Positions 18,051-26,516 of a DNA stretch of 64,000 nucleotides are shown here, in pieces. The notes beneath the pieces are model-generated. The model made no database searches and was not told the DNA's origin. It saw only the letters and a program-made list of their open reading frames with translations. Position 1 is the stretch's first letter. Every line of letters starts with the position of its first letter. This DNA comes from Nonomuraea harbinensis (lineage in GTDB: Bacteria > Actinomycetota > Actinomycetes > Streptosporangiales > Streptosporangiaceae), in the NCBI RefSeq assembly GCF_019396385.1, contig NZ_JAHKRN010000007.1, positions 124,001 to 188,000 on the forward strand, in the 5' to 3' direction. A program made the translations under genes and the position numbers.

Positions 18051-19508
18051 CTACCGTCCGAGTACGCCGTCCACGCGGCGGGGGATTCCCAGGGGGTTGT
18101 CGTCCTTCAGCTCGTCAGGCAGCAGCGCCTCGGGCCAGTCCTGGTAGGCCGTGGGCTCCAGCCAGCGGTCGATGGCCGTGGCGCCGACCGAGGTGGTCGC
18201 CGTGGTCGTGGCCGGCCAGGGGCCGCCGTGATGCATGGCCCAGGTGACGGCCACGCCGGTGGGCCAGCCGTTCCAGATCAGCCGCCCGGCCTTCCGGCCG
18301 AGCACGTCGACCAGCGGCTCCGCCTCACCGGCGTCGGCGGCGTGCACGGTGGCGGTGAGCGAGCCCTCCAGCCGTTCCAGCACCGGCGGCAGGTCGCCGA
18401 CCTCCCGGTAGGTGACCACGATCGAGGCCGGCCCGAAGCACTCCTCACCGATGCCGGGCAGCTTCTCGGCGAAGGTGTCGAGATCGGTGGTGAACACCTT
18501 GGGCGTCACCGACCAGCCGCCCTCCCCCGGCGAGCCCTCGGCCAGCAGCTCCAGCTGCCCGAGCCGGTCCAGACCGCCCAGGTAGCCCTCGCGGATCCGC
18601 TCGGCCAGCATCGGCCCGCCGCTGGTGCCCTCGACGGCCTCGGCCAGCGCCTTGCGCAGCTCGTCGCCCTCGGGGACGAACATCAGCCCCGGGTTGGTGC
18701 AGAACTGCCCCACCCCCTGGGTCAGCGAGGCGGCGAAGCCGGTGGCGACCTGCTGCGCGGACGCCGACGGCAGCACCACGACGGGGTTCACGCTGCCCAG
18801 CTCGCCGAAGAACGGGATCGGCACCTCGCGCTCGTCGATGAGCCGCTGGATCGCCTTGCCCCCCGCGACGGACCCGGTGAACCCCGCCGCGACCACCGCC
18901 GGGTGCCGCACCAGGTCGGCGCCGGCGTCGAGGCCGTGCACCAGACCCAGCAGGTCAGGGTACGGGAGCGCGTCGCGTACCAGCTTGGCCACCCGCTCGG
19001 AGGTGCCGGGATGACCGGGATGCGCCTTGACCACCACCGGGCAGCCGGCCGCCAGCGCGGAGGCGGTGTCGCCGCCGGCCACCGAGAACGCGAAGGGGAA
19101 GTTGCTGGCCGCGAACACCGCCACCACGCCGGGCAGCGGCCGCTTCACACGCCGCACGTCCGGCCGCGGCGGCTCAGCGTGATCGATGATCGCGTCGAGG
19201 TAGCCGCCGTCCCTGATCACCCGGGCGAAGAACCTGAACTGGCCCGTGGTGCGGCCCACCTCGCCGCGCAGCCGTGCCTCGCCGAGCGCCGTCTCCTCGT
19301 CGGCGAGCCGCCACAGCTCGTCGGCGTGCGCGTCCAGCGCGTCCGCGACGGCCTCCAGCGCCACCGCGCGGTCTTCCGCCGGGGTCGCCCGCCACGCCTG
19401 GCCCGCTGCCACGGCGGCGGAGACCACCAGGTCGACCCCGGCTCGGTCGGTCTCGGCCACACCGGCGCCCACGGGCTCACCGGTCCTGGGGTCGTATCCG
19501 TAGATCAT
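18051..19508 (-). CDS. 2,5-dioxovalerate (alpha-ketoglutarate semialdehyde) dehydrogenase
   Basis: 485 aa NAD(P)+-dependent aldehyde dehydrogenase. Cofactor segment 'VFAASNFPFAFSVAGGDTAS', glycine turn 'GFTGSVAGGKAI', general-base Glu236 in 'FFGELGSVNP' and nucleophile Cys270 in 'GQFCTNPG'. The 'FGELGSVNPVVVLP' and 'QFCTNPGL' signatures fit the KGSADH type that oxidises 2,5-dioxopentanoate to 2-oxoglutarate (EC 1.2.1.26). It diverges from gudD and shares with it the operator region 19569-19603. It is the only such gene in the window and could serve both KDG-dehydratase paralogues. Confidence 0.85.
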   Translation of the reverse strand: MIYGYDPRTGEPVGAGVAETDRAGVDLVVSAAVAAGQAWRATPAEDRAVALEAVADALDAHADELWRLADEETALGEARLRGEVGRTTGQFRFFARVIRDGGYLDAIIDHAEPPRPDVRRVKRPLPGVVAVFAASNFPFAFSVAGGDTASALAAGCPVVVKAHPGHPGTSERVAKLVRDALPYPDLLGLVHGLDAGADLVRHPAVVAAGFTGSVAGGKAIQRLIDEREVPIPFFGELGSVNPVVVLPSASAQQVATGFAASLTQGVGQFCTNPGLMFVPEGDELRKALAEAVEGTSGGPMLAERIREGYLGGLDRLGQLELLAEGSPGEGGWSVTPKVFTTDLDTFAEKLPGIGEECFGPASIVVTYREVGDLPPVLERLEGSLTATVHAADAGEAEPLVDVLGRKAGRLIWNGWPTGVAVTWAMHHGGPWPATTTATTSVGATAIDRWLEPTAYQDWPEALLPDELKDDNPLGIPRRVDGVLGR

Positions 19509-19568
19509 CGAATGGCCCTTCGGAGTCTTGACACCTTCTCAGCTCGATTCTTACAGTTGCCGCATTCT

Positions 19569-19603
19569 GTCCACAAACCTGGCCCCTGTTCACATACATG
19601 GAC
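19569..19603. promoter_or_regulatory. tandem 16-bp operator (site B), aldehyde dehydrogenase/gudD divergent region
   Basis: GTCCACAAACCTGGCC (19569-19584) and GTTCACATACATGGAC (19588-19603), starts 19 bp apart as in site A. Arms follow the form GTYCA-N6-TGGMC. The second element ends 9 nt before the preferred gudD start and covers an alternative upstream ATG (19598). A -35-like TTGACA lies at 19528-19533 for gudD. Confidence 0.68.
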
Positions 19604-19612
19604 GGCGATCAT

Positions 19613-20869
19613 ATGATCATCAGGCAGATCCACGTCACCCCCGTCGCCTTCAAGGATCCGCCCCTCCTGAACGCCGCCGGAGTGCACGAACCCTGGGCGC
19701 TGCGCACGATCGTCGAGCTGGTGACCGACGAGGGCCTGACCGGTCTCGGCGAGACGTACGGCGACCTGGGACACCTGTCCAAGGTACGCGAGTGCGCGCA
19801 GGCGCTGGTCGGCCTGGACGTGCACCACACCAACCAGATGTACGCGCGCGTCGCGGCCACCGTCGGCGACGCCGTCAGCGACCTGCACGGGCTGACCGGC
19901 GTGGCCACCAAGGAGAAGAGCATCGACCGGGTCTTCTCCCCGTTCGAGGTCGCCTGCCTGGACATCCGCGGCAAGGCCGCCGGGGTCCCCGTGGTCGACC
20001 TGCTCGGGGGCCGGGTCCGCGACGCCGTCCCGTACAGCGCCTATCTCTTCTACAAGTGGGCGGGTCACCCCGGCCAGGAGCCGGACAGGTTCGGCGAGGC
20101 GCTCGACCCGGCCGGGATCGTCGAGCAGGCGGCGCTGTTCATCAAGGAGCACGGCTTCACCTCGATCAAGCTCAAGGGCGGTGTCTTCCCGCCCGACGAG
20201 GAGATCGAGGCGATCAGGGCGCTGCACGAGGCGTTCCCCGGCGTGCCGCTGCGCCTGGACCCGAACGCCGCCTGGAGCGTCGACACCTCCGTCCGGGTGG
20301 GCCGGGAGCTGGAGGGCGCGCTGGAGTATCTGGAGGACCCCACGCCGGACATCCCCGGCATGGCGGAGGTCGCGGCCAGGGTGCCGATGCCGCTGGCCAC
20401 CAACATGTGCGTCGTCACCCCGGAGCACCTGCCCGAGGCCATCGCCGCCGGCGCCATCGGCGTGCTCCTGCTCGACCACCATTACTGGGGCGGCCTGCAG
20501 CGCTCCGCCCAGGTCGCCGCACTCTGCGGCACCTTCGGGCTCGAACTGTCGATGCACTCCAACTCCCATCTCGGCATCAGTCTCGCCGCCATGACCCACC
20601 TGGCCGCCGCCACCCCCAACCTCACCCACGCCTGCGACACGCACACCCCCTGGCAGGACGGCCAGGACGTGGTCGCGCCCGGCGCGCTGCGCTTCGAAGG
20701 CGGCGCCGTCCCGGTGCCCTCCGGCACCGGCCTGGGCGTCGAACTCGACCGCGACGCGCTGGCCGTCATGCACGAGCAGTATCGGAAGTGCGGCGTCACC
20801 GCCCGCGACGACACCACGTACATGCGGCGCTTCCAGCCCGGCTTCACCGCGAGGAGGCCGCGGTGGTGA
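19613..20869 (+). CDS. gudD: glucarate dehydratase
   Basis: 418 aa from the ATG at 19613. An ATG at 19598 lies inside the operator, lacks an RBS and would add five residues. Enolase-superfamily glucarate dehydratase (EC 4.2.1.40) converts D-glucarate to 5-dehydro-4-deoxyglucarate. Landmarks: 'VTPVAFKDPPLLNAAGVHEP' at the N-terminus, K186-x-K188 in 'IKLKGG', metal ligand D216 with N218 ('DPNAAW'), E241 ('LEDPTPD'), N264 ('ATNMCV') and the catalytic His315 in 'SMHSNSHLG'. These match GudD signatures rather than generic MR enzymes. The next gene overlaps its stop (GTGA). Confidence 0.92.
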   Translation: MIIRQIHVTPVAFKDPPLLNAAGVHEPWALRTIVELVTDEGLTGLGETYGDLGHLSKVRECAQALVGLDVHHTNQMYARVAATVGDAVSDLHGLTGVATKEKSIDRVFSPFEVACLDIRGKAAGVPVVDLLGGRVRDAVPYSAYLFYKWAGHPGQEPDRFGEALDPAGIVEQAALFIKEHGFTSIKLKGGVFPPDEEIEAIRALHEAFPGVPLRLDPNAAWSVDTSVRVGRELEGALEYLEDPTPDIPGMAEVAARVPMPLATNMCVVTPEHLPEAIAAGAIGVLLLDHHYWGGLQRSAQVAALCGTFGLELSMHSNSHLGISLAAMTHLAAATPNLTHACDTHTPWQDGQDVVAPGALRFEGGAVPVPSGTGLGVELDRDALAVMHEQYRKCGVTARDDTTYMRRFQPGFTARRPRW

Positions 20870-22128
20870 ACGTCGCCTACGTCTACCCCTGGGACGTCGT
20901 CGGGGACCCCGCCGCCGCCGAGCGCATCGCCGCACTCGGCGTGACGACCGTCGCCCTCGCCGCCTCCTACCACTCCACCCGCGCGGCCACCCCCTTCCAC
21001 CCCGCGCACCGCGTCCTCGACGTCCCCCACTCCGCCTTCTACCTTCCCGTACGTCCCGAAGCCTGGGGCCGGCTCACCCCCGCCACCCCCACCTGGACCA
21101 CCCCCGACGCGTACCTCCTGGCCCAGTCGGCCCTGCGCGCGGCCGGCCTGCGCGTGCACGCCTGGACCGTGCTCACCCACAACGCCCAACTCGGCACCGC
21201 CTTCCCCCACCTCGTCGTACGCAACGCCTTCGGCGACCCCTACCCGTACGCGCTCTGCCCGTCGGCCCCCGACGTCGCCGAGTACTGCGAACGACTGGTG
21301 CGCGAGGTGCTGGTGGCGGGCCGCCCCGACGGCCTCATCCTGGAGGGCTGCGGCCCCATGGGCTTCGCCCACCAGGGCGTCCACGAGAAGACCTCGGGCG
21401 CCGGCTACGACCCGGACCTGATGTCCCTCTGCTTCTGCGCCTCCTGCGCCCCCCGCTACCCCACCGACACCCGAACCCGAGTCCGCAACGCCATCGACAC
21501 CGACACATCAACCGAGGTCCGCACCTCCCTCGACACGGACACCCGACCCCACGCCGCCGCCCTCGACACCCAAGCGCACGCCGGCACCGCCCTCCACACG
21601 CCCACCGACACCCGAACCCACGCCCGCACCCCCACCGAACCGCCGCCCCACGACGCCCCGAAGAGCCTCGTGGACGCAGCCCTCGGCCCGCTCGCGGACG
21701 AGGTACGGGCCGTCCGCGTGGAGCTCTCGGCCTCCCTGCGCCACCGCCTGATCACCGCCGCCCGCGAGATCGCCCCTGACATCCCGATCACCTTGCACGC
21801 CAACCCCGACCCTTGGGCGACGGGCCCCTTCGCCGCCCTCCCCACCGGCGACCCGGGCGCCGACGTCCTGGTGGGCAACTGCTGGGGCGACCCTGCCACG
21901 GACGCCGCCCGCCTCTCCCGCCTCGCCGAACTGTGCACCCCCGGCCAACGGGTCGGCGCGTACGTCCTGGCCCTCCCTCCGCGCCCCGCCCACCCGGAGA
22001 CACTGGCCGAACTCCTCACCACCTACGCCAAGGCAGGCGCGTCGGAGTTCCACCTGTACCACGCAGGCTTGGCAAGCCCACAACGTCTGACCGCCATGGC
22101 CCAAGCCCTCGAATTGACCCGCCTATAG
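20866..22128 (+). CDS. TIM-barrel-like protein of unknown function with Thr/Asp repeat insert
   Basis: 420 aa from GTG 20866 (overlaps gudD stop; RBS GAGGAGG 8 nt upstream; GTG 20863 is an alternative). The N-terminal half looks like a glycoside-hydrolase-type barrel ('MNVAYVYPWDVVGDP', 'LDVPHSAFYLPVRPEAWGRL', 'VHAWTVLTHNAQLG', 'PDGLILEGCGPMGF'). It has a Cys cluster 'LCFCASC' at 188-194. Residues 199 to about 265 are low-complexity 'DTDT/TDTRTH' degenerate repeats, after which the fold resumes ('LITAAREIAPDIPITLHANP', 'ADVLVGNCWGD'). No signal peptide. Coupling to gudD suggests a role in uronide catabolism, perhaps glycoside cleavage. I do not recognise a named family with certainty. Confidence 0.7.
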   Translation: MNVAYVYPWDVVGDPAAAERIAALGVTTVALAASYHSTRAATPFHPAHRVLDVPHSAFYLPVRPEAWGRLTPATPTWTTPDAYLLAQSALRAAGLRVHAWTVLTHNAQLGTAFPHLVVRNAFGDPYPYALCPSAPDVAEYCERLVREVLVAGRPDGLILEGCGPMGFAHQGVHEKTSGAGYDPDLMSLCFCASCAPRYPTDTRTRVRNAIDTDTSTEVRTSLDTDTRPHAAALDTQAHAGTALHTPTDTRTHARTPTEPPPHDAPKSLVDAALGPLADEVRAVRVELSASLRHRLITAAREIAPDIPITLHANPDPWATGPFAALPTGDPGADVLVGNCWGDPATDAARLSRLAELCTPGQRVGAYVLALPPRPAHPETLAELLTTYAKAGASEFHLYHAGLASPQRLTAMAQALELTRL

Positions 22129-22197
22129 CCCGACACGCCCAGCATCCACCACACCCGGCAGCGACGACTCGCGACGCGAAGCGCCCGCACCCATCAC

Positions 22198-22537
22198 ACC
22201 GGAGCAGAGTCCTCGTGGAGCAGGGTCCAACGTGGAGCAGGGTCCAACGTGGAGCACGGTCGGATGTGGACCACGGTCGGATGTGGACCACGGTCGGATG
22301 TGGACCACGGTCGGATGTGGACCACGGTCGGATGTGGACCACGGTCGGATGTGGACCACGGTCGGATGTGGACCACGGTCGGATGTGAAGCGCGGCCCCA
22401 CCCGAAGCAAGGCCCCATTCGGAGCAAGGCCCCATTCGGAGCAGGGTCCCACTCGGAGCAGGGTCCCACTCGGAGCGAGGTCCCACTCGGAGCGAGGTCC
22501 CACTCGGAGCGAGGTCCCGCCTGGAGCGAGGTCCCGC
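22198..22537. repeat. 17-bp tandem repeat array (minisatellite), about 20 units
   Basis: From 22198 the sequence reads in 17-bp units. Seven consecutive identical copies of GTGGACCACGGTCGGAT occupy 22266-22384, preceded by one single-mismatch copy (22249-22265) and two of GTGGAGCAGGGTCCAAC (22215-22248). Degenerate units follow to 22537, such as TCGGAGCGAGGTCCCAC at 22470-22503. All keep GA[CG]C-N2-GG. The unit is not a multiple of three, so the open frames crossing it are artefacts. From 22538 to about 22660 the periodicity decays into CGGA[AG]C...GACACCCAG-type units. The region 22660-22901 shows no gene. Confidence 0.92.
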
Positions 22538-22901
22538 CTGGAGGAGGCGCGACACCAAGTGGAGTCACGGCACGGAACGGAGCTGACGCCAGCCGAAGCA
22601 CGTCACCCAACGGAGCCGACGCCAGCCGAGACACGACACCCAGCGGAACGCGACACCCAGTGAGCACGGCGCCGCTGGGTGTCGCACCTCCACGCCCCAC
22701 TGCCGCGGCATCCCCCTGCCGACCCGTGAAAGACCATCCCGGGTCTCGTCCGCCCACAGACTGCTTTGGCATCATGAGCACGTAAGCACCAGCAGGCGTC
22801 CCGACACCGGCCGCCGCACCCTGCCCATCTCCCCTGGTACGAAAGCCGACACCACCACGAACCCCCTCAAAAACGCCGAATCCGGCGGAAAGGCACGGGC
22901 G

Positions 22902-23447
22902 TTGGGTGACATCGAGATCGTCTACAGGAAGTACGGCGGCGCGTTGCACTGGCATCACCCCGGCACGCTCCTCGGCGAGGACGAACACGGCTCCTGGGTC
23001 GCGGTGCCCAGCGGAACAGTCGCCCGCAAAGGCGAAGGCCCGAAGGTCACCTGGCCCCACGACTCCCTGATGCTCTTCCCACGCTCATCCTGGTGGACCG
23101 CCACGTTCAACTCACCGCCCCACCGCATCGAGGTGTACGTCGACGTCACCACCGTCCCCGAATGGCGTGACGGCCAGGTCACCATGCTCGACCTGGACCT
23201 GGATGTCGTCAGGATGCGCGACGGCCGCCTCTTCCTCGACGACGAGGACGAGTTCGCCGAACACCAGCTGACACTCGGCTACCCGAGCGAGATCATCCGC
23301 CAAGCCGAGGACACCGCCCATTGGCTCCTCCAAGCAGTAGCCCATCACCACGGCCCTTTCGGCGGAGCCCATACCCGATGGCAGACCGCTGAGTTCCCAA
23401 CGCATCCCGACAAGCCTCCACCTCATCCCACTCGTCAAGCTCCATAG
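22902..23447 (+). CDS. DUF402 domain protein
   Basis: 181 aa from a TTG start (no ATG is near the conserved N-terminus 'IEIVYRKYGGALHW'). DUF402 landmarks are 'GTLLGEDEHGSWVAVPSGT', 'LMLFPRSSWWTATF', 'IEVYVDVTTVPEW', 'VTMLDLDLDVVR' and 'DEDEFAEHQLTLGYP'. The family is related to the FomD/Ntdp nucleoside-diphosphatase fold, where conserved acidic residues bind a divalent metal. The substrate here is unknown. It stands alone between the minisatellite and the two-component genes. The C-terminal His/Pro tail is not conserved. Confidence 0.82.
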   Translation: MGDIEIVYRKYGGALHWHHPGTLLGEDEHGSWVAVPSGTVARKGEGPKVTWPHDSLMLFPRSSWWTATFNSPPHRIEVYVDVTTVPEWRDGQVTMLDLDLDVVRMRDGRLFLDDEDEFAEHQLTLGYPSEIIRQAEDTAHWLLQAVAHHHGPFGGAHTRWQTAEFPTHPDKPPPHPTRQAP

Positions 23448-23537
23448 CCGACCGTCAGGAACGGACGACATCGCGGCGGCAAGCCCCGCCAAGGCCGACA
23501 TACGAAGGCCACGGCCGTCACACGGAGGCCACGGCCG

Positions 23538-24179
23538 TCATCGAGGCACCGAGACCAGCCCGCTTTCGTATGCCACGATCACCAGCTGCGCCCGGTCACG
23601 AGCATCGAGTTTGGCCAGTAACCGAGTGATATGGGTTTTGACCGTCGCCAGACTGAGCTGCAAATGCCGAGTGATCTCCACATTGGACAGCCCGCGGGCG
23701 ATCAGAGTCAGCACCTCCCGTTCCCGCTCGGTCACTCCCTCCAGCCCACGCACCTGAGGCGTCGCAGGCGTCCGCGCGAACTCCTCGATCAGCCGCCGCG
23801 TGACCGTCGGAGCCAGCAGCGCCTCTCCTCTGGCCACCACCCTGATCGCGGCGAGCAGGTCAGCCGGTGGCGTGTCCTTGAGCAGGAACCCGCTCGCCCC
23901 GGCCCGCAGCGCGTCGTACACGTACGCGTCCAGGTCGAACATGGTCACGATGAGGACCCGTGAGTCCTTCCCGATCAGTCTTGTCGCCTCGATGCCGTCC
24001 ATCTCGGGCATACGCACGTCCATGAGCACGACGTCGGGCCGCTCCCGCTCGGTCACGGCCACGGCCTCCACCCCCGTCGACGCCTCCCCCACCACCTCCA
24101 GATCGGGCTCAGAGTCCACCAGCACCTTGAAGCTGCCCCGGAGCAGCGCCTGATCATCAGCGATCAGCACCCGGATCAT
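23538..24179 (-). CDS. NarL/LuxR-type response regulator
   Basis: 213 aa. Receiver domain with acidic pocket 'IADDQ' and phospho-acceptor Asp54 in 'VVLMDVRMPEMDG', then Lys in 'FLLKDTPP'. C-terminal LuxR helix-turn-helix: 'VTEREREVLTLIARGLSNVE' plus 'LSLATVKTHITRLLAKL'. ATGA-coupled to the kinase gene (24176-24179). The dyads at 25937-25977, before the divergent ABC transporter gene, are plausible targets. Confidence 0.93.
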   Translation of the reverse strand: MIRVLIADDQALLRGSFKVLVDSEPDLEVVGEASTGVEAVAVTERERPDVVLMDVRMPEMDGIEATRLIGKDSRVLIVTMFDLDAYVYDALRAGASGFLLKDTPPADLLAAIRVVARGEALLAPTVTRRLIEEFARTPATPQVRGLEGVTEREREVLTLIARGLSNVEITRHLQLSLATVKTHITRLLAKLDARDRAQLVIVAYESGLVSVPR

Positions 24180-25900
24180 GAATCACTCCCGTAGGGGAGG
24201 CTGGCCGAGACCCGGAAGCCTTGACCGATCATTCCGCCCGCCTCGAACGTCCCGCCGTACATCATGACCCGCTCCCGCATCCCGATCAGCCCGTGACCAG
24301 GCCCCCTGCCGGTCATCGTGCGATGACCGGGCCCGTCGTCGCTGACCTCGATCCGCACCGCCCGCCCGTCGTCGACCACGGACACCCGGCACCGCGCAGG
24401 CGCCGCATGCTTGACCACGTTGGTGAGCGCCTCCTGAACGATCCGGTACACGGAAAGCTCCACCCCTTCAGGCAGCCTTCCCCGCACAGGCTGAGCAGGT
24501 GCTCCCCCCTCCACAACCCCCACCTTCTCGGCGGACTGCCTGCCCGTCATGGACCTCCTCCCATACACGGACGCCTCCTCCCCAGAAGGCATGTCCCGCG
24601 TCGACGCTCCGTCATCTCCTTCCTCCGTCGCGAGACCCGCTCCACTTTCCGTTCTGGCACCTGATCCACTTGCCGCCGCAGGACCCGATTGGCCCTGCGC
24701 AGTGATGCGTGATCCGCCCTCCGTAGTGAAACGTGATCCACCCTGCGTGGTGAATCTTGATCCGCTCTCTTTCGTGAAACTTGCTCCATCCTGAGTAGCG
24801 AAACTCGAACCATCCCGCGTACCGAAGCTCGAAACACCCTGCGTAGCGAAGCTCGAATCATCCTGCGTACCGAAGCTTGATCCACTTTTCCTCGTGGAGC
24901 TTGATCCACTCTGCGTGCTGAGGCCTGTCCCGCTCTCCGCCTGACCCGCCGCCAGACCCGACGTCTCGCCAGCCCTCATCTGCCGCGCCTCGCGGAACAT
25001 GCCGCCCATTGCGCTCTCCCGCATCTCCAGACCACCTTGACCTCCCGCCATGCTGACGTCGAGCTCCACGTCCACTCCAGCCTGTCGGGCCTGCTCGGCC
25101 AGACCAGCCAACCCGCGGAGCCCCGGCGCAGGACCGCGGGCCGGGCTCTCCGAAGAACGCAGCACCCCCAGCAGGTGACGCATCTCGACCAGCGCGTTCC
25201 TGCTGGCGGTCTCGATCACCCGCAGCGCGTCGTGAGCCTCCTCCGGCTTCGTGGCGAGGACGTGGTTGGCCACTCCCGCCTTGACCGCGATCAGCCCCAC
25301 GTTGTGCGTCACCACGTCGTGCAGCTCCCGGGCGATGCGCAGCCGCTCCTCGGCCACGGCCTGCTCGGCCAGGCGCTCGGCATGGCGCGTCGCGTACATC
25401 CGCCGTTCGCGCACGGCTCGGCCGACCGTCCAGGCGCCGCCGAGGGCGGCGATGCCGAACAACGCCTCGTCGACGCCCAGCAGCCATGCGGGCCCCTCGG
25501 GGTGCGGCACACCGCCCACCATCACCAGCCCGACCCCGGTCAGCAGGGCGAGCACCCCGATCGTCGAGGTGGGCAGCCAGCTGCCGCGGTCTTCCGCCAC
25601 CGCCACCAGGTAGAGCGCGTAAGCCGGCGACACGTACGCGAAGCTGAACGCCCCGCTCACCACCGCCGTGACGGCCAGCGCAACCGTGAAGAGGAAGACC
25701 GGCAGCGGCCACACTCTCCTCAGTGCCAGCGGCAGCCCCAGACCCAGCGGGATGGCCAGCCTGGCCCACGGCGGGATCCCTGCGGCGTTGACCGTCGCCG
25801 TCAGGGCGACCAACACGAAGCTCAGCGCGGCGACCAGATCCAGCGCGATCAGCTGGGAGCGCCCCAGCGGCCCGACGAAGAGGCGGTGCGACTCGTTCAC
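24176..25900 (-). CDS. sensor histidine kinase (HisKA_3) with large decapeptide-repeat insert
   Basis: 574 aa, where relatives have about 380-400. Four to six membrane helices lie in residues 15-165. The dimerisation/phosphoacceptor helix is 'RIARELHDVVTHNVGLI' (His193 or 194). The ATPase domain resumes at 'LPEGVELSVYRIVQEALTNV' (N-box), then 'DDGPGHR' and 'GHGLIGMRERV'. Between them, residues about 287-475 are inserted. This segment is Ser/Gly/Thr-rich, and within it residues 331-405 (DNA 24685-24910) are decapeptide repeats of the form GSSFATQDxS. It lies inside the first strands of the ATPase domain yet leaves the catalytic boxes intact. It forms a two-component system with the overlapping regulator gene. 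Confidence 0.9.
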   Translation of the reverse strand: MNESHRLFVGPLGRSQLIALDLVAALSFVLVALTATVNAAGIPPWARLAIPLGLGLPLALRRVWPLPVFLFTVALAVTAVVSGAFSFAYVSPAYALYLVAVAEDRGSWLPTSTIGVLALLTGVGLVMVGGVPHPEGPAWLLGVDEALFGIAALGGAWTVGRAVRERRMYATRHAERLAEQAVAEERLRIARELHDVVTHNVGLIAVKAGVANHVLATKPEEAHDALRVIETASRNALVEMRHLLGVLRSSESPARGPAPGLRGLAGLAEQARQAGVDVELDVSMAGGQGGLEMRESAMGGMFREARQMRAGETSGLAAGQAESGTGLSTQSGSSSTRKSGSSFGTQDDSSFATQGVSSFGTRDGSSFATQDGASFTKESGSRFTTQGGSRFTTEGGSRITAQGQSGPAAASGSGARTESGAGLATEEGDDGASTRDMPSGEEASVYGRRSMTGRQSAEKVGVVEGGAPAQPVRGRLPEGVELSVYRIVQEALTNVVKHAAPARCRVSVVDDGRAVRIEVSDDGPGHRTMTGRGPGHGLIGMRERVMMYGGTFEAGGMIGQGFRVSASLPYGSDS

Positions 25901-25936
25901 GCGAACGACGGTAGCCCCCGACCCCGATTCCGCACG

Positions 25937-25977
25937 TCAGACCAGGGTCTGACTTTGAGGTTCGGACCGTGGTCCGA
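25937..25977 (+). promoter_or_regulatory. paired dyads before the ABC transporter gene
   Basis: Two 16-bp palindromes of identical architecture, starts 25 bp apart: TCAGACCAGGGTCTGA (25937-25952) and TCGGACCGTGGTCCGA (25962-25977). Each has 7-bp perfect arms around 2 nt. They lie between the divergent kinase gene and the ABC ATPase start at 26014. NarL-type regulator sites are the likely meaning. Confidence 0.68.
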
Positions 25978-26013
25978 TGTGACGAAGCCCCTCCGTGCCG
26001 CACCCTTTACGGC

Positions 26014-26178
26014 GTGATCGAACTCAAGCACCTCACGAAACGCTACGGCTCGACGCTCGCCGTCGACGACCTGTCGTTCACCGCGCGCCCAGGGCACGTC
26101 ACCGGCTTCCTCGGCCCCAACGGCGCGGGCAAGCCTGCTAACGGTCTGGGGCGCTTACGGTTCAATAACGATGCGTGA
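26014..26178 (+). pseudogene. ABC transporter ATPase, N-terminal fragment truncated by the integrated element
   Basis: From GTG 26014 the frame encodes 40 residues of a drug/lipid-exporter-type ATPase, '[20 protein letters not shown]' through the Walker A 'GPNGAGK'. It then runs into element DNA and stops after 15 foreign residues at 26178. The expected next residues 'STTMRLILGLDAPTSG' are found in frame at 38454. Joining 26133 to 38454 restores a 240-aa ATPase. In the integrated state this fragment cannot bind ATP. It is a disrupted rather than decayed gene. Confidence 0.92.
26113..26152 (+). other. attL of the integrative element
   Basis: Host half (Walker A codons) up to the shared AAG at 26131-26133, followed by the element half carrying CTAACGGTCTGGGGC (26138-26152). 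That arm is the inverted copy, 14 of 15 bases, of 38431-38445 at the other end. In a serine-integrase system the crossover lies in the shared trinucleotide. Confidence 0.85.
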
Positions 26179-26240
26179 GATTGGATCCGTGCTGTGACCT
26201 GCGATTTTAGCGGGCTGGCGGATAGACGTAAGGGGGCGGA

Positions 26241-26406
26241 CGAATCGTTGCGGTGGTGCTGACCTCATGGGGCAAGATCTCAAAAGGGGGCATTACACTG
26301 TCTCGCCAATCCGGGGAGGGGCAGCGCCCCTGCCCCCATACTTCCCTCCCCGCCCCCTTTTGCGATCTTGGAGGGGTCCCCATGAGGTTGGCTCCGAAAC
26401 GATTCG
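26241..26406. repeat. long imperfect inverted repeat at the left end of the element
   Basis: Arms of about 50-55 bp (26241-26291 and 26352-26406) share CGAATCGTT, ACCTCATGGGG, AAGATC and CAAAAGGGGGC in inverted order. A second stem lies inside (26312-26320 with 26344-26352). The surrounding interval 26179-26516 has no convincing gene. The structure could be a strong terminator, a structured RNA or a replication/transfer origin. Sequence does not decide. Confidence 0.75.
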
Positions 26407-26516
26407 GTAGCCCCCGCTGTGGCGTGCGATGATCAGCCCGACGACCATCTACGACGAGTACAGCAGGCCGAAGGCTTGCTAACGGCGGCCGACCCGAGGG
26501 GTTTCCCAAGAAAGAA

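Noticed and set aside
22266..22384. CRISPR array
   Set aside because: 17-bp units are directly contiguous with no spacers and no cas genes nearby.
22198..22785. Open frames through the 17-bp repeat array on both strands (up to 288 codons)
   Set aside because: The unit is 17 bp, so all frames stay open only because the repeat lacks stops; the translations are pure WTTVGCGPRSD-type periodicity without RBS or homology.
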